Below are positions 14,978 through 23,246 of a stretch of 64,000 nucleotides of DNA, piece by piece. Position 1 is the stretch's first letter. The number at the start of each line of letters is the position of its first letter. The DNA is from Glutamicibacter creatinolyticus. Lineage in GTDB: Bacteria; Actinomycetota; Actinomycetes; Actinomycetales; Micrococcaceae. The notes under the pieces are model-generated. The model did no database searches. It was not told the origin of the DNA and was given only the letters and a program-made list of their open reading frames with translations. The position numbers and the translations under genes were made by a program. The DNA lies in the NCBI RefSeq assembly GCF_006094275.1, contig NZ_CP034412.1, forward strand, positions 1,612,001 to 1,676,000, written 5' to 3'.

Positions 14978-15814
14978 CTATCCGAATGAGTAAATGCCGA
15001 AGGCGGCGGTGACCCGGCGCGGACCCAGGCGCTCGACGGTGGCGGCCAGCGCCTGTTCATCCAGGTGATGCCCGGCCGGCCCCATGAACGCCAGGTTGTA
15101 CAGCGCCGTGGGGTCCAGTTCCATGGGGTAGCTCAGCTCCCGCGAGTCGAGCAGCTCCAGCCCGGCGCCAGCGAACCGGGCCACCAGCTGCTCTTCCTTA
15201 TCCGGGGCGATTCCCAGCATCTGCAGCTCCTGGCGGATCTCCTGCAGATGTGTGGGCAGGGCGGTGACCACCACGCAGGTGCCACCGGGGGAAAGGACCC
15301 GGCGGAACTCGGCCGGGTTGTGCGGGGCGAAGCAGTTGAGCACCACCTGGCGCGAGGCGTCCGCGGTGGGCAGGGTGCGCCATACATCCCACACCAGCGC
15401 CGTGGTGTCAGGCAGTTTTGCGGCACGGCGCATCGCATAGCGGGAAATGTCCAGCGCCACCGCATCCACGGCACGCGAGCCCGCGGCGCGCAGCAGCTGG
15501 CCCAGGTAGTAGCCGGTGCCGGCCCCGGCATCCAGCAGGTGCAGCGGCGCCTGGTCCCCCGGCAGCCTGGCGGCGGCGATGATGGCCTCGGCCAGCGGCA
15601 GGTAGTGTCCGGCCTCGAGGAAGGCCGCCCGGGCGGCGACCATTGGCGCAGTGTCCTCAACGAAGTTCGTGCCCTTGCCGGTCAGGAAGTTGAAGTACCC
15701 CTGCTTGGCGGCATCAAAACGGTGCCCGTTGTCGCAGCGCAGGCTCGGGCGCGGGTCAGCGAACCGCTCCAGGGGAAACTGGCACAGCGGGCAACGCAAA
15801 GTCGTGGATGGCAT
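14978..15814 (-). CDS. 23S rRNA guanine N1-methyltransferase, RlmA family
   Basis: 278 residues. An N-terminal zinc finger (CPLCQFPLERF, then LRCDNGHRFDAAKQGYFNFL) precedes a class I SAM-dependent methyltransferase with motif I HLLDAGAGTGYYLGQLL. RlmA enzymes methylate G745 or G748 of 23S rRNA; the second type is linked to tylosin and mycinamicin resistance. Which position this enzyme modifies cannot be told by eye. Its ATG overlaps the def stop by one base (TGATG), so the two are translationally coupled. Confidence 0.88.
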   Translation of the reverse strand: MPSTTLRCPLCQFPLERFADPRPSLRCDNGHRFDAAKQGYFNFLTGKGTNFVEDTAPMVAARAAFLEAGHYLPLAEAIIAAARLPGDQAPLHLLDAGAGTGYYLGQLLRAAGSRAVDAVALDISRYAMRRAAKLPDTTALVWDVWRTLPTADASRQVVLNCFAPHNPAEFRRVLSPGGTCVVVTALPTHLQEIRQELQMLGIAPDKEEQLVARFAGAGLELLDSRELSYPMELDPTALYNLAFMGPAGHHLDEQALAATVERLGPRRVTAAFGIYSFG

Positions 15815-16455
15815 CAGAACCCCAGCAGGCTGCGCGCCTGGTCCAGGTCGAACCCCGGGTAGCGGAAGGCCTCGGAGGCACAGACCAGGGAGCGGGTCTC
15901 GGCCCGGTCAATGTAGACCGTGCCGCGCAGGTGATCGATCTCGTGCTGCACGATGCGCGCCTGCCAGCCGGAGAAGTCGCGTTCCTGCGGGTTGCCGTCA
16001 CGGTCCAGGTAGCTGGCGTGCACGGCGGTGGGGCGGCTGACTACGGCCTGGAAACCGCTGAAGGACAGGCACCCCTCGTAGAACGCCGCCTGGCGTGCGC
16101 CGATCGGGGTATAGCCCGGATTGATGAACTCCAGGTAGTCCAGGGGCTCGCGCTCCCGCTCGCGGGCGGCGTCGGCGTCGATTGGATACCGGTCCTCCAG
16201 CACGGCCAGCTGCAGCGGAATGCCCAGCTGCACGGCCGCCAACCCGACACCGGGGGCAGCGTGCATGGTGTGGCGCATGACCAGCAGCAGTTCGTTCAGG
16301 GTCGGCGCATCCAATTGGCCGTCGTAGGGCAGCGCCGGCTGGCGCAGGGCCGGGTGGCCCAACTGCACGATGGGCGCCACGTTCTGCTGCGCGTGCTGCA
16401 GCACCTGCTCGACGATCTGCCCCAAGTTCTCCGGGCCGAGTTCGCTATAGTCCAT
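15814..16455 (-). CDS. def: Peptide deformylase
   Basis: 213 residues with all three deformylase motifs: GVGLAAVQLG (69-78, usual GxGxAAxQ), EGCLS (127-131, metal-binding Cys129) and QHEIDHLRG (His171, Glu172, His175). It removes the N-formyl group from nascent proteins. The N-terminal ~50 residues (including VRQLGHPALR-like LGHPALRQPALP) are as in actinobacterial enzymes. The ATG at 16455 lies five nucleotides after the zapE stop and overlaps rlmA at the other end, so zapE-def-rlmA form one operon. Confidence 0.95.
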   Translation of the reverse strand: MDYSELGPENLGQIVEQVLQHAQQNVAPIVQLGHPALRQPALPYDGQLDAPTLNELLLVMRHTMHAAPGVGLAAVQLGIPLQLAVLEDRYPIDADAAREREREPLDYLEFINPGYTPIGARQAAFYEGCLSFSGFQAVVSRPTAVHASYLDRDGNPQERDFSGWQARIVQHEIDHLRGTVYIDRAETRSLVCASEAFRYPGFDLDQARSLLGF

Positions 16456-16460
16456 GGTTC

Positions 16461-17519
16461 CTAGTATTTCCGATGCCCAGCCGCTGCGGAAACCGGCAGC
16501 TGGGCCAGGCGGGAGAGCAGCCGGTCGCGTTCGATGCCCTGCAGGGCCTGGCCCAGACGCTCCAAGTTATCCGCGCAGTACAGGTGCACTTCGCGGTTCT
16601 GGTCGTAAAGCACGTCGATCAGGTTCGCGAATCGGCGCTGCTCATCCATGGGCATGTCCGCCACCGCGGGAATGTCGGTGATGATCCAGTGTTCGAAGCG
16701 ACGGCTCATCTCCAGGTAGTCACGGGTGTTGCGGCCGGTGCGGCACAGCTGGTCAAAAGACGTGCGCAGCCCGGTGCCCTGCATGTACACCGGTTCGATC
16801 TCGTCGTAGCCAACGCGCAGAGTGGTTCGCGGGGTGGTCGGGGCCGGGGGAGTAGCCCCAACGTTCAGGCTTCCGGCCCGGTAGCCGCCGGCCGCCGAGG
16901 CGGTCGTGGGCACCGTGCGGTAGTCCAGCCGGTGATCCAGTTCGTGAACCAGGAAGCTGCTGCGCACAACGGCAATGGTGGGCTCGATCAGATGGTGGAA
17001 ATACGGGTCATCCAAGAGGAATTCCGGTGCGTAGTTCGAGGTGGTGATCAGCCTGATCCGGTGTTCCTGGCAGTAGCCGACCAGCCGCGCCATGAACATC
17101 GCGTCCCCGGGCTCAACACAATGGAACTCATCGAAGCACAGGACCTCCAAACCCGACAGCTCGCGCTGCAGACCGCGCATGAAGATTGATCCCTTGGGGC
17201 CGGTTTCCGAAGCACCGGCCCGGCTGACCGCATCAAAGAATTCGTGGAAATGCATCCGTGCGCTGCTGGCTGGATCCAGGGTCTGCATCAGGGCGTCCAG
17301 GATCATGGTTTTTCCGCGCCCGGGTGGGCCGTAGATGTAGCAGCCGGTCGGTGCCGTCTCGTTGGCCCCCGGGTCCAACAGCCGGGATAGCGCCCCCATT
17401 AGCTCCATCTGGGATTCATCTGGGGTAATGGCCTGGCGTTCCAGGAAGTGGGTGAGCATTTGTTGGCGTTCGGTGCAACTAATTCTTCCCAGGGCTGTCG
17501 GGGCTTCAGAGGCATGCAT
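16461..17519 (-). CDS. zapE: ZapE/AFG1-family ATPase
   Basis: 352 residues of the AFG1/ZapE AAA-type ATPases. Walker A is GPPGRGKT (64-71) in TGCYIYGPPGRGKTMIL; Walker B is VLCFDEFHCVEPGDAMFMARL. ZapE helps Z-ring constriction in E. coli, while AFG1 aids turnover of respiratory proteins in mitochondria; the role in actinobacteria is uncertain. I take the ATG at 17519, preceded by GGTGG, over a GTG ten codons upstream with a poorer ribosome site. The alternative would add MARSCWQTGG. Confidence 0.88.
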   Translation of the reverse strand: MHASEAPTALGRISCTERQQMLTHFLERQAITPDESQMELMGALSRLLDPGANETAPTGCYIYGPPGRGKTMILDALMQTLDPASSARMHFHEFFDAVSRAGASETGPKGSIFMRGLQRELSGLEVLCFDEFHCVEPGDAMFMARLVGYCQEHRIRLITTSNYAPEFLLDDPYFHHLIEPTIAVVRSSFLVHELDHRLDYRTVPTTASAAGGYRAGSLNVGATPPAPTTPRTTLRVGYDEIEPVYMQGTGLRTSFDQLCRTGRNTRDYLEMSRRFEHWIITDIPAVADMPMDEQRRFANLIDVLYDQNREVHLYCADNLERLGQALQGIERDRLLSRLAQLPVSAAAGHRKY

Positions 17520-17744
17520 TCCACCAGTTTGCCAGCAGCTTCTGGCCACTCAAATCGGCCCCGTGCTCCCACGCAGTGCTCCACAGCGCCCAGTCGCTTG
17601 GTACCCCGTAGCGATAAGCCTAAAAACACAGGTCAAAGCGGGTTCCTTCGTGGAAGAATGGTTTTACCTCAGGGGAGTGGGCGGCACTATTGCTCGCTGG
17701 TGTGCCGCAGATCATTTGCTGATGACCCCTCGCCATATCGTGTG

Positions 17745-17797
17745 CTGGTGCCCATAATGGGTAGCACCAGGGCGTGCATGGAACCGGTATCGGTTCC
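17745..17797 (+). promoter_or_regulatory. Two dyads upstream of the ArsR-type gene
   Basis: Dyad 1: CTGGTGC (17745-17751) and GCACCAG (17764-17770), with an inner CCAT-A-ATGG palindrome that contains a CATAAT -10 candidate (17753-17758). Dyad 2: GGAACCG (17780-17786), GTAT, CGGTTCC (17791-17797). Both lie 38-90 bp before the ArsR start, where an autoregulatory operator would be expected. Confidence 0.45.
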
Positions 17798-17834
17798 GTG
17801 GAACTGCGGTGGATGTTCGGGGAGAGTGAGTGAA

Positions 17835-18194
17835 ATGACCGACTATGCCGTAACACCTGCTCGTGATGTGATCATTTCCAACGAGCTGCTGGAGATGTCG
17901 ATGACGGTGCTGAAAACGTTGGCTGACCCGGCTCGGCTGCAGATGCTGTGGGCGTTGTCGTCATCCGATCACACCCTGTCGGAACTGTCGCAGTTTGTGG
18001 GTGTCAGTCCATCGGTGGCCAGCCAGCTGCTCTCACGCCTGCGAACCAAAGGTGTGCTTCAGACGCGTAAGGAAGGTCGGCACATGGTCTATTCCATGAG
18101 CGACGAGCGGCTCAAGCAGTTCATCGCGCAGACGCTGAACTTCGCGGACTACCGGCTCGACGTGGCAAATGCGGAACCCGAGGATGAGGACTAA
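17835..18194 (+). CDS. ArsR-type winged-helix transcriptional regulator
   Basis: 119 residues. The ArsR/SmtB fold is clear in VLKTLADPARLQMLWAL, TLSELSQFVGVSPSVASQLLSRLR (recognition helix) and the wing TRKEGRHMVYSMS. The usual arsenic/cadmium motif ELCVCDL is absent and there is no Cys, so the ligand, if any, is not a thiol-bound metal at that site. The ATG at 17835 has GGAGAG eight bases upstream; a GTG three codons earlier is too close to it. No transporter or resistance gene lies beside it. The target genes are unknown. Confidence 0.85.
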   Translation: MTDYAVTPARDVIISNELLEMSMTVLKTLADPARLQMLWALSSSDHTLSELSQFVGVSPSVASQLLSRLRTKGVLQTRKEGRHMVYSMSDERLKQFIAQTLNFADYRLDVANAEPEDED

Positions 18195-18792
18195 AGGCAG
18201 AACCCAGGCAGCATCATCCCAGCGCAGGAACCTGCCGACCCAAGGCCCGGATATGGGTGCTACTACCCGATAATCCTCAGTTCCATAAAGAGCCGATAAT
18301 CTACATTATGTAAAGTAGAGGATTTCAGAATGCCCTTGGGGGCTCCCCTTGGTGACCTCTTGCCGCCTGCTACACGCTTCCATCACGTGGCACCAATCGG
18401 CCATCAGACAACCCGGCTTAGACACCTTCGATGCGCTTGCTGACGATCAATCGGATTCATTACACAACGGTATGGCGCACGATGCGTTGGCCTCGGCTTC
18501 GCATGCGCGTACGAGAATGCCCAGGGACACAAACTGACGAGCGCGCACCGAAGGGGTCAATGACAGTGCGTGGGAACACCGGCACCTTGCGTTCGCTGGT
18601 GCCGCGGGTTCCAGGGGACGCTCCCCTGGCCATTTCGCGATCCCCGCCGTGTCCAGAAGCCATACCCCGGATTCGCGTGCACGCAGAAGATGAAAGGAAA
18701 CTGATAGGAAATCGGCCATCCTTGAATATCCCCGTCTGATCCCTCCATGGTGGAGAAAGTGTTCAATTCAATGGGGAACTTAAGGTAGGAAC
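18195..18792. other. Gene-free accessory segment of about 600 bp
   Basis: No frame here looks like a real protein; candidates of 60-130 residues are rich in random Arg/Pro and lack ribosome sites. It holds two copies of CCGATAATC (18267, 18293), a CTACA-TTA-TGTAA dyad (18301-18313) and two hairpins (18580-18604 and 18611-18629). It may be a decayed insertion or a long regulatory region upstream of the glutamine amidotransferase. Confidence 0.5.
18580..18629. other. Tandem hairpins in the gene-free segment
   Basis: CGGCACC/GGTGCCG (18580-18586, 18598-18604) is followed by CCAGGGGA-CGC-TCCCCTGG (18611-18629). No T-run follows on either strand. Confidence 0.5.
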
Positions 18793-19671
18793 ATGTGCCG
18801 TTTGTTCGGGATGCACGCAGGTAACGATCGAGCGAGGGCAACCTTCTGGCTGCTGCACGCGGCAAATAGCCTGGCGATTCAAAGCCATTATGAACCGGAT
18901 GGCACCGGGGTGGGCACGTTTGACGCGTCGGGGCACGCCATCGTGAACAAGCAGCCACTCACGGCCTGGAAGGACCGTGAGTTCGCCCAGGAAGCGAAGA
19001 ACCTGAAGAGCGAGACGTTCCTGGCCCATGTCCGATATGCCAGCACGGGCGCGCATACGCAGATCAATACGCACCCGTTTGAGGAAGACAATCGGCTTTT
19101 TGCGCACAATGGGATTGTCGAGGGCCTGCAGGCCCTCGATGAGCGCCTGGGCGAACTGGGCACGGAGCCGCTGGTGCGCGGCCAAACCGACAGTGAACGG
19201 GTCTTTGCATTGATTACTGCCGAGATCCGCAGGGCAAATGGCGATATACGCGCCGGGATCAAGGCGGCGCTGGGCTGGATCGCCGAGAATCTGCCCGTGT
19301 ACAGCCTGAACATGATTCTGACCACGGCAGATGAATTGTGGGCAGTACGCTATCCCGAGACGCACGAACTCTATGTCCTGGACCGCACTTCCCAGAGCAG
19401 CGGTGAGGACCACGCCCTGGTGGCCGACAGCCGTCGAATACGGACGCACAGCCCTGAACTGGCTGACCGTCATGTGGTCATAGTCGCCACCGAGAAGATG
19501 ACCGACCATGACGACTGGCGGCTGCTTAAATCTGGCGAACTGATCCAGGTCGGTGAAGACCTGCGGGTTTCCAGCGAGATCATCTTTGATGAACCTCCGC
19601 GGCACCTGCTGAAGCTGGAACACCTGGATCAAAAGGCGGCAGCCTCGCAACATCCACCGAAGACTGCATAA
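18793..19671 (+). CDS. Class II glutamine amidotransferase (YafJ-like)
   Basis: 292 residues of the N-terminal-nucleophile glutamine amidotransferase fold. Cys2, exposed after Met removal, is the catalytic nucleophile (MCRLFGMHAG). Further family marks are SHYEPDGTGVGTFD, FLAHVRYASTG, THPFEEDNRLFAHNGIVEG and QTDSERVFALI. This is a single-domain protein of the GATase_4/YafJ kind; it is not EgtC, lacks a synthase domain, and no partner is encoded next to it, so the acceptor of ammonia or the amide substrate is unknown. The ATG is preceded by AAGGTAGGAAC. Its base composition is visibly less GC-rich than the flanking core genes. Confidence 0.88.
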   Translation: MCRLFGMHAGNDRARATFWLLHAANSLAIQSHYEPDGTGVGTFDASGHAIVNKQPLTAWKDREFAQEAKNLKSETFLAHVRYASTGAHTQINTHPFEEDNRLFAHNGIVEGLQALDERLGELGTEPLVRGQTDSERVFALITAEIRRANGDIRAGIKAALGWIAENLPVYSLNMILTTADELWAVRYPETHELYVLDRTSQSSGEDHALVADSRRIRTHSPELADRHVVIVATEKMTDHDDWRLLKSGELIQVGEDLRVSSEIIFDEPPRHLLKLEHLDQKAAASQHPPKTA

Positions 19672-19700
19672 CAGCTCTGGCCCAGGGTGATTGGGTGCCG

Positions 19701-19730
19701 CTGACGGTGCCTCGCTAGCGAGGATGTCAG
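19701..19730 (+). terminator. Probable terminator of the amidotransferase gene
   Basis: CTGAC/GTCAG outer arms and CCTCG-CTAG-CGAGG inner arms, 30 bp after the stop codon. No T-run. Confidence 0.5.
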
Positions 19731-19844
19731 GGGCTGCGCCAGGAAAAGCCGGTCCCACTCCCCTGCTTGCAATGTGCATGAGCTAACACGGTGGCGGTGT
19801 GTGCGCGGACAGGCAGGGCGTGGCGGGCGACCTAAGATAGAGGC

Positions 19845-20225
19845 ATGACTGCCAAAGTTCGCTCATGGCCATGGTGGGTTCTGCTTGATGTGGTTCTCGT
19901 CGTTATTTTTGCCGCCTTGGGGCGCCGCTCGCACGAGCACTCGCTGTCCGTGGCGGGTATCGCCGAGACGGCCGCGCCTTTTGTGCTGGCCTACCTTGCC
20001 ATGACGCTGATTTCCCGTCCTTGGCTCACCATCAACCGCATTTGGCCTACCGGCGTTCTGGTCTGGGTTGGCACCGTGGCTCTTGGCATTGCCCTGCGGC
20101 TTGCCCTTGGCTCGACCGCTGCGGTGCCGTTCATCATTGTTGCCGCCGTAGTCCTTGGCGTCTTCCTGATCGGCCGTCGCCTGTTGACCCGCCTGCTGAC
20201 TCGTAGCTCAGCCGAGCAGCATTAG
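19845..20225 (+). CDS. DUF3054 family membrane protein
   Basis: 126 residues with four predicted membrane helices and the DUF3054 look (VLLDVVLVVIFAALGRRSHEH, LTINRIWPTGVLVWVGTVALG). Function unknown; the family is restricted largely to actinobacteria. The ATG at 19845 is six nucleotides after TAAGAT (19833-19838), so it may be leaderless. Its last 18 bp overlap the end of the convergent gene at 20208. Confidence 0.85.
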   Translation: MTAKVRSWPWWVLLDVVLVVIFAALGRRSHEHSLSVAGIAETAAPFVLAYLAMTLISRPWLTINRIWPTGVLVWVGTVALGIALRLALGSTAAVPFIIVAAVVLGVFLIGRRLLTRLLTRSSAEQH

Positions 20226-20750
20226 GCCCAATCCGTAGGCCCCGGCCGCACACAGGCTGCTGCTGAAGGTTCCAAGAATGAACTGCTCGGCCGCGTTGTG
20301 GTCTTTCAGTTCCGAGAACCGGCCCAAGCCCTTGATCGCCAAGATGACGGCAATGCCCTCAGGCCAGTTGGCCCAGAGGGTACAGACGAAGGCCGTGCGC
20401 TCGAGCAGGCCGATCCACAGTCCGCCGCGCAGGGGCGACTCCCCCGCCGGCGACTTGGTTTTCCGTGCCTGGTGATTGGCCGCCAGATGAAAGACCAGCT
20501 CCGTGTAGGGGCTCCCGATTGCCACGGCGAAGACAACCGAGGCGGTGACGACCAGAACAAAGGGCACTGCCGCGGCATCGGGATCATGCATCGCGATCAC
20601 CGCAACGATGGCCGCTGCCAGCGCAATGGCGAAGGAGATCACCGTCAGGCCAACCTTCAGCGGCGTGGGACGCTTTGCCGGCTTGAGCAGATGCGTGCCG
20701 GCGGCAACCACGGTGGAGGCCAGCATGAGAAGGAAGGCCGCCCAGGTCAT
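20208..20750 (-). CDS. Membrane protein in an operon with the SatD-like gene
   Basis: 180 residues with four to five predicted membrane helices (FLLMLASTVVAAGTHLL; FAIALAAAIVAVIAM; VLVVTASVVFAVAIGSPY; the C-terminal GTFSSSLCAAGAYGLGLMLL). I cannot name the family with certainty; SatE-like membrane proteins are partners of SatD in some Gram-positives. Its ATG overlaps the stop of the upstream SatD-like gene by ATGA, so the two act as a unit. It converges on, and overlaps by 18 bp, the DUF3054 gene. Confidence 0.8.
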   Translation of the reverse strand: MTWAAFLLMLASTVVAAGTHLLKPAKRPTPLKVGLTVISFAIALAAAIVAVIAMHDPDAAAVPFVLVVTASVVFAVAIGSPYTELVFHLAANHQARKTKSPAGESPLRGGLWIGLLERTAFVCTLWANWPEGIAVILAIKGLGRFSELKDHNAAEQFILGTFSSSLCAAGAYGLGLMLLG

Positions 20751-21343
20751 GACTTCTCCCCCGGCTCAATCAGCTTGCCCAGGGCCTTCGCCGATTCGAG
20801 CATCATGCGATTGGTTTCAAACCACAGGCTCGACGCCAGGCGCATGGACACCGCCTGCTGGGTGATCCCCAATTCCTTGGCCACCTCGCTCTGGGTCATC
20901 CCCCGGTCCATTAACAGGCCGGCTTCCCAGGAGGTGCTGCGGCGCTTGGCGACGATGCTGGCCGTCAGCTGCAGCTCCGCCTCGAGCCGCTCCGTCTCTG
21001 GATGGGCGGAGCTCACCGCGATGTTGCCGGCTGCTCGCTTGGCGCGTTCCACCGCATCCCGGGCGTGTTCAAAGGCCGGGCCGCGCCCGGCCCGTGTCTC
21101 CTTCGGCAAGGGCAGTTCCGCCTCGCCAAACCCCACTCCCACGCTCCACTCCCCTGAGGCTGCGAGCATGACTGCCAGGTGTACCGCTTCGCCGGCGTGA
21201 TCCAGCACGCCCTGAACCTCGTCGCCGGCGGTACGCTGGAACGGACGCAGCGGTCCGACGGTGGAGTTGGCGTTTTCGATCAAGTGCTCAACCTTGTCCT
21301 CGCTTTTGCGCGAACCGCGCTGATCAACGGTCAAAACAATCAT
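20747..21343 (-). CDS. SatD-like protein with C-terminal helix-turn-helix
   Basis: 198 residues. The N-terminal region (IVLTVDQRGSR, PLRPFQRTAGDEVQGVLDH) matches the SatD family, and the C-terminal part has a helix-turn-helix (MTQSEVAKELGITQQAVSMRL, given by ends at residues about 150-170). SatD belongs to an acid-tolerance locus in streptococci, but its molecular role is unclear. The ATG at 21343 lies six nucleotides after a minus-strand TAACCT box, so the mRNA may be leaderless. A TTACAA-CT-TTGTAA dyad overlaps this promoter, suggesting self-regulation. Confidence 0.72.
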   Translation of the reverse strand: MIVLTVDQRGSRKSEDKVEHLIENANSTVGPLRPFQRTAGDEVQGVLDHAGEAVHLAVMLAASGEWSVGVGFGEAELPLPKETRAGRGPAFEHARDAVERAKRAAGNIAVSSAHPETERLEAELQLTASIVAKRRSTSWEAGLLMDRGMTQSEVAKELGITQQAVSMRLASSLWFETNRMMLESAKALGKLIEPGEKS

Positions 21344-21352
21344 GCCACAAGG

Positions 21353-21366
21353 TTACAACTTTGTAA
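21353..21366. promoter_or_regulatory. TTACAA-N2-TTGTAA dyad over the SatD-like promoter
   Basis: A perfect 6+2+6 dyad directly next to, and overlapping, the minus-strand TAACCT box (21355-21350) that precedes the SatD-like ATG. This is a natural operator position for the helix-turn-helix protein encoded downstream. Confidence 0.55.
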
Positions 21367-21505
21367 TCGAACGCACAAGTCTATAGATTTGTGCGACCGG
21401 TCATTTACTGGGGGGCGCCCGAATGAGGTCGATCACGCCCGTGGATTAGACTTAATCTAGGTTCCCGGCCGTTTTGGCCTTCCGCATCACTCCAGAGAGG
21501 TACTC

Positions 21506-21787
21506 ATGGTCACCGCGTTCGTCATGATCCAGACAGCCACGGACAGCATCCCCGAATGCGCACAGCAGATCTCGGAGATCGAGGGGATCAGCGAGGTGTA
21601 TTCGGTAGCCGGTGACTGGGACTTGATCGCCATTGCCCGGGTGCGGCGGCATGACGATCTGGCCACAGTCATCCCCAATGAGCTGTCCAAGGTTCCCGGA
21701 GTTCGCGCTACCCAGACCCACATTGCCTTCCGCGCCTACTCCAGCCATGACCTGGAAGCGGCCTTCTCGCTGGGACTGGACGACTAG
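21506..21787 (+). CDS. Stand-alone RAM-domain (Lrp/AsnC ligand-binding) protein
   Basis: 93 residues, only the effector-binding half of Lrp/AsnC regulators, without a DNA-binding domain. The RAM fold is visible in VTAFVMIQTATDSI, ISEVYSVAGDWDLIAIARV and TQTHIAFRAYS. Such proteins oligomerise and bind amino acids; they may titrate or tune full Lrp proteins or sense amino acids directly. The ATG follows AGAGAGG. It converges with trpD, and both are separated by a strong terminator. Association with trpD recurs in Micrococcales. Confidence 0.88.
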   Translation: MVTAFVMIQTATDSIPECAQQISEIEGISEVYSVAGDWDLIAIARVRRHDDLATVIPNELSKVPGVRATQTHIAFRAYSSHDLEAAFSLGLDD

Positions 21788-21805
21788 CGCTCTCCCCCAC
21801 GACAG

Positions 21806-21857
21806 ACGCGCAAGGCGTCTGCATCAGCCCCAGGGCTTGTGCAGACGCCTTGCGCGT
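21806..21857 (+). terminator. Terminator between the RAM protein and trpD
   Basis: Perfect 18-bp arms (21806-21823 and 21840-21857, ACGCGCAAGGCGTCTGCA and its complement) with a 16-nt loop, followed by TTTTGG on the plus strand. Confidence 0.9.
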
Positions 21858-21884
21858 TTTGGTTTCCGGTGGTTCAGGGAGCAG

Positions 21885-22958
21885 CTAGCGACTGCTCTGC
21901 TTTGCGTTCTGGTTGGCCTCAGCCCACCGCTGTAGGGCCTGCGCCGCAGCGCCGCTGTCAATTGACTGCTCGGCCCGGCGCACGGCCGCGGAAATCCGCT
22001 CATTGAAGCTGCCCTCAGCTTGCTCGTCGTAGGCGACGATTCCCACCGCTGCATTCAACACGACGGTGTCCCGCACCGGGCCAGCGGCGCCGTTGAGGAC
22101 CTCGTGCACAACCCGGGCGTTGTGTACGGCATCGGCCCCGCGCAGCTGATCCAGCGTGGTGCGCTCAATGCCCACTTCGCTGGCATCGAACATGAACTCC
22201 TGGACCTTGCCCTGACGCACTTCCCAGACGCGGTTCGATGCCGTGGTGGTCATTTCATCCAGCCCGTCCTCGCCGCGGAACACCAGGCCGCGAGCTCCCC
22301 TGGCCGCCAGCACGCCGGCCATGATCGGCGCCATGCGCAGATCCGAGCAGCCGATCGCGGAGGCCGAGGGCAGCGCCGGGTTGGTCAGCGGTCCCAGGAA
22401 GTTGAAGGCGGTGGGGATGCGCAGCTCGCGGCGTGCCACGGCCACGTGGCGCATGGAGGGGTGGAAGAGGTTCGCGAAGCAGAAGGCGATGCCGGACTGT
22501 TCGTACACCCAGGGCAGGCGCTCCACCGGAACATCCAGATTCACACCGAGGACCTCGAGCACGTCGGCCGATCCGGAAGATGAGGAGGAAGCCCGGTTGC
22601 CGTGCTTGACCATCTTCACCCCGGCACCGGAGCACACCAGGGTGGCCATGGTGGAAATGTTCACCGTGTTTTGCCGGTCTCCCCCGGTGCCCACAATGTC
22701 TAGGGTTTGTCCCTCGATATGAATCTTGCGGGCATTGGCCACCATGGAGTCGACCAGGCCGGTCAATTCGGCGATGGTTTCACCCTTGGAGCGCAGGGCC
22801 ACCAGGAAGCCGGCGATCTGCACATCGGTGGCGTTGCCGGACATGATTTCATTCATCGCCCAGGCGGCCTCATCGCGCTGCAAATCCCGGCCGCTGATCA
22901 GGGCGGAAAGCAAGCTCGGCCAAGTGGGGAACTTTTGGGAAGACTGGGTCGTTGACAC
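21885..22958 (-). CDS. trpD: Anthranilate phosphoribosyltransferase
   Basis: 357 residues. TrpD joins anthranilate to PRPP, the second step of tryptophan synthesis. The PRPP site [17 protein letters not shown], the anthranilate site [19 protein letters not shown] and the later [14 protein letters not shown] are all present. It stands alone here; no other trp gene is in the window, as is usual for the trpD next to ctaE in actinobacteria. The start is GTG at 22958: no ribosome site, but a minus-strand TAAGCT ends seven bases before it, so initiation may be leaderless. Confidence 0.95.
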   Translation of the reverse strand: MSTTQSSQKFPTWPSLLSALISGRDLQRDEAAWAMNEIMSGNATDVQIAGFLVALRSKGETIAELTGLVDSMVANARKIHIEGQTLDIVGTGGDRQNTVNISTMATLVCSGAGVKMVKHGNRASSSSSGSADVLEVLGVNLDVPVERLPWVYEQSGIAFCFANLFHPSMRHVAVARRELRIPTAFNFLGPLTNPALPSASAIGCSDLRMAPIMAGVLAARGARGLVFRGEDGLDEMTTTASNRVWEVRQGKVQEFMFDASEVGIERTTLDQLRGADAVHNARVVHEVLNGAAGPVRDTVVLNAAVGIVAYDEQAEGSFNERISAAVRRAEQSIDSGAAAQALQRWAEANQNAKQSSR

Positions 22959-23112
22959 GAGTACAAGCTTAATGAGGAAGCGCGCCGGGCTGCCACTTCA
23001 TTGCGTCGCATGAGTCACACCAAAAGCCCAGAATTCCGGGCAAAATAGCGGATAATTAAGGAACAGTCACGTTGCTTAAGTCCTGCAACACGGCCCCCGG
23101 CGCGACACGGCT

Positions 23113-23135
23113 CTACAAATTGTAGAAACAGTTTC
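23113..23135. promoter_or_regulatory. Overlapping dyads upstream of ctaE-qcrCAB
   Basis: CTACAA-A-TTGTAG (23113-23125) is a perfect dyad, and GAAAC-A-GTTTC (23125-23135) shares its last base. A near copy of the first (CTACT-TAA-TGTAG) lies upstream of ctaC, the other cytochrome oxidase operon. The sites may bind a common regulator of respiration; none is identified. Confidence 0.4.
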
Positions 23136-23234
23136 TCGGCTACTTCCGCGAGTTTCCGGGCTTGTGGCCGAGGTGTGGTGCAAAAAACCACTGTCACGTG
23201 CCTTTTGCATTGGTATCTTCGGTCCGTTTAGAGA

Positions 23235-23240
23235 CATAAT
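23235..23240 (+). promoter_or_regulatory. -10 element of ctaE, leaderless layout
   Basis: CATAAT followed by six bases and the GTG start. TTGGTA at 23210-23215, 19 bp upstream, is a possible -35. Confidence 0.5.
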
Positions 23241-23246
23241 GACAGT

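Noticed and set aside
18431-18739. A 102-residue frame in the gene-free segment.
   Set aside because: Random Arg/Pro-rich composition, no ribosome site, spans two hairpins.
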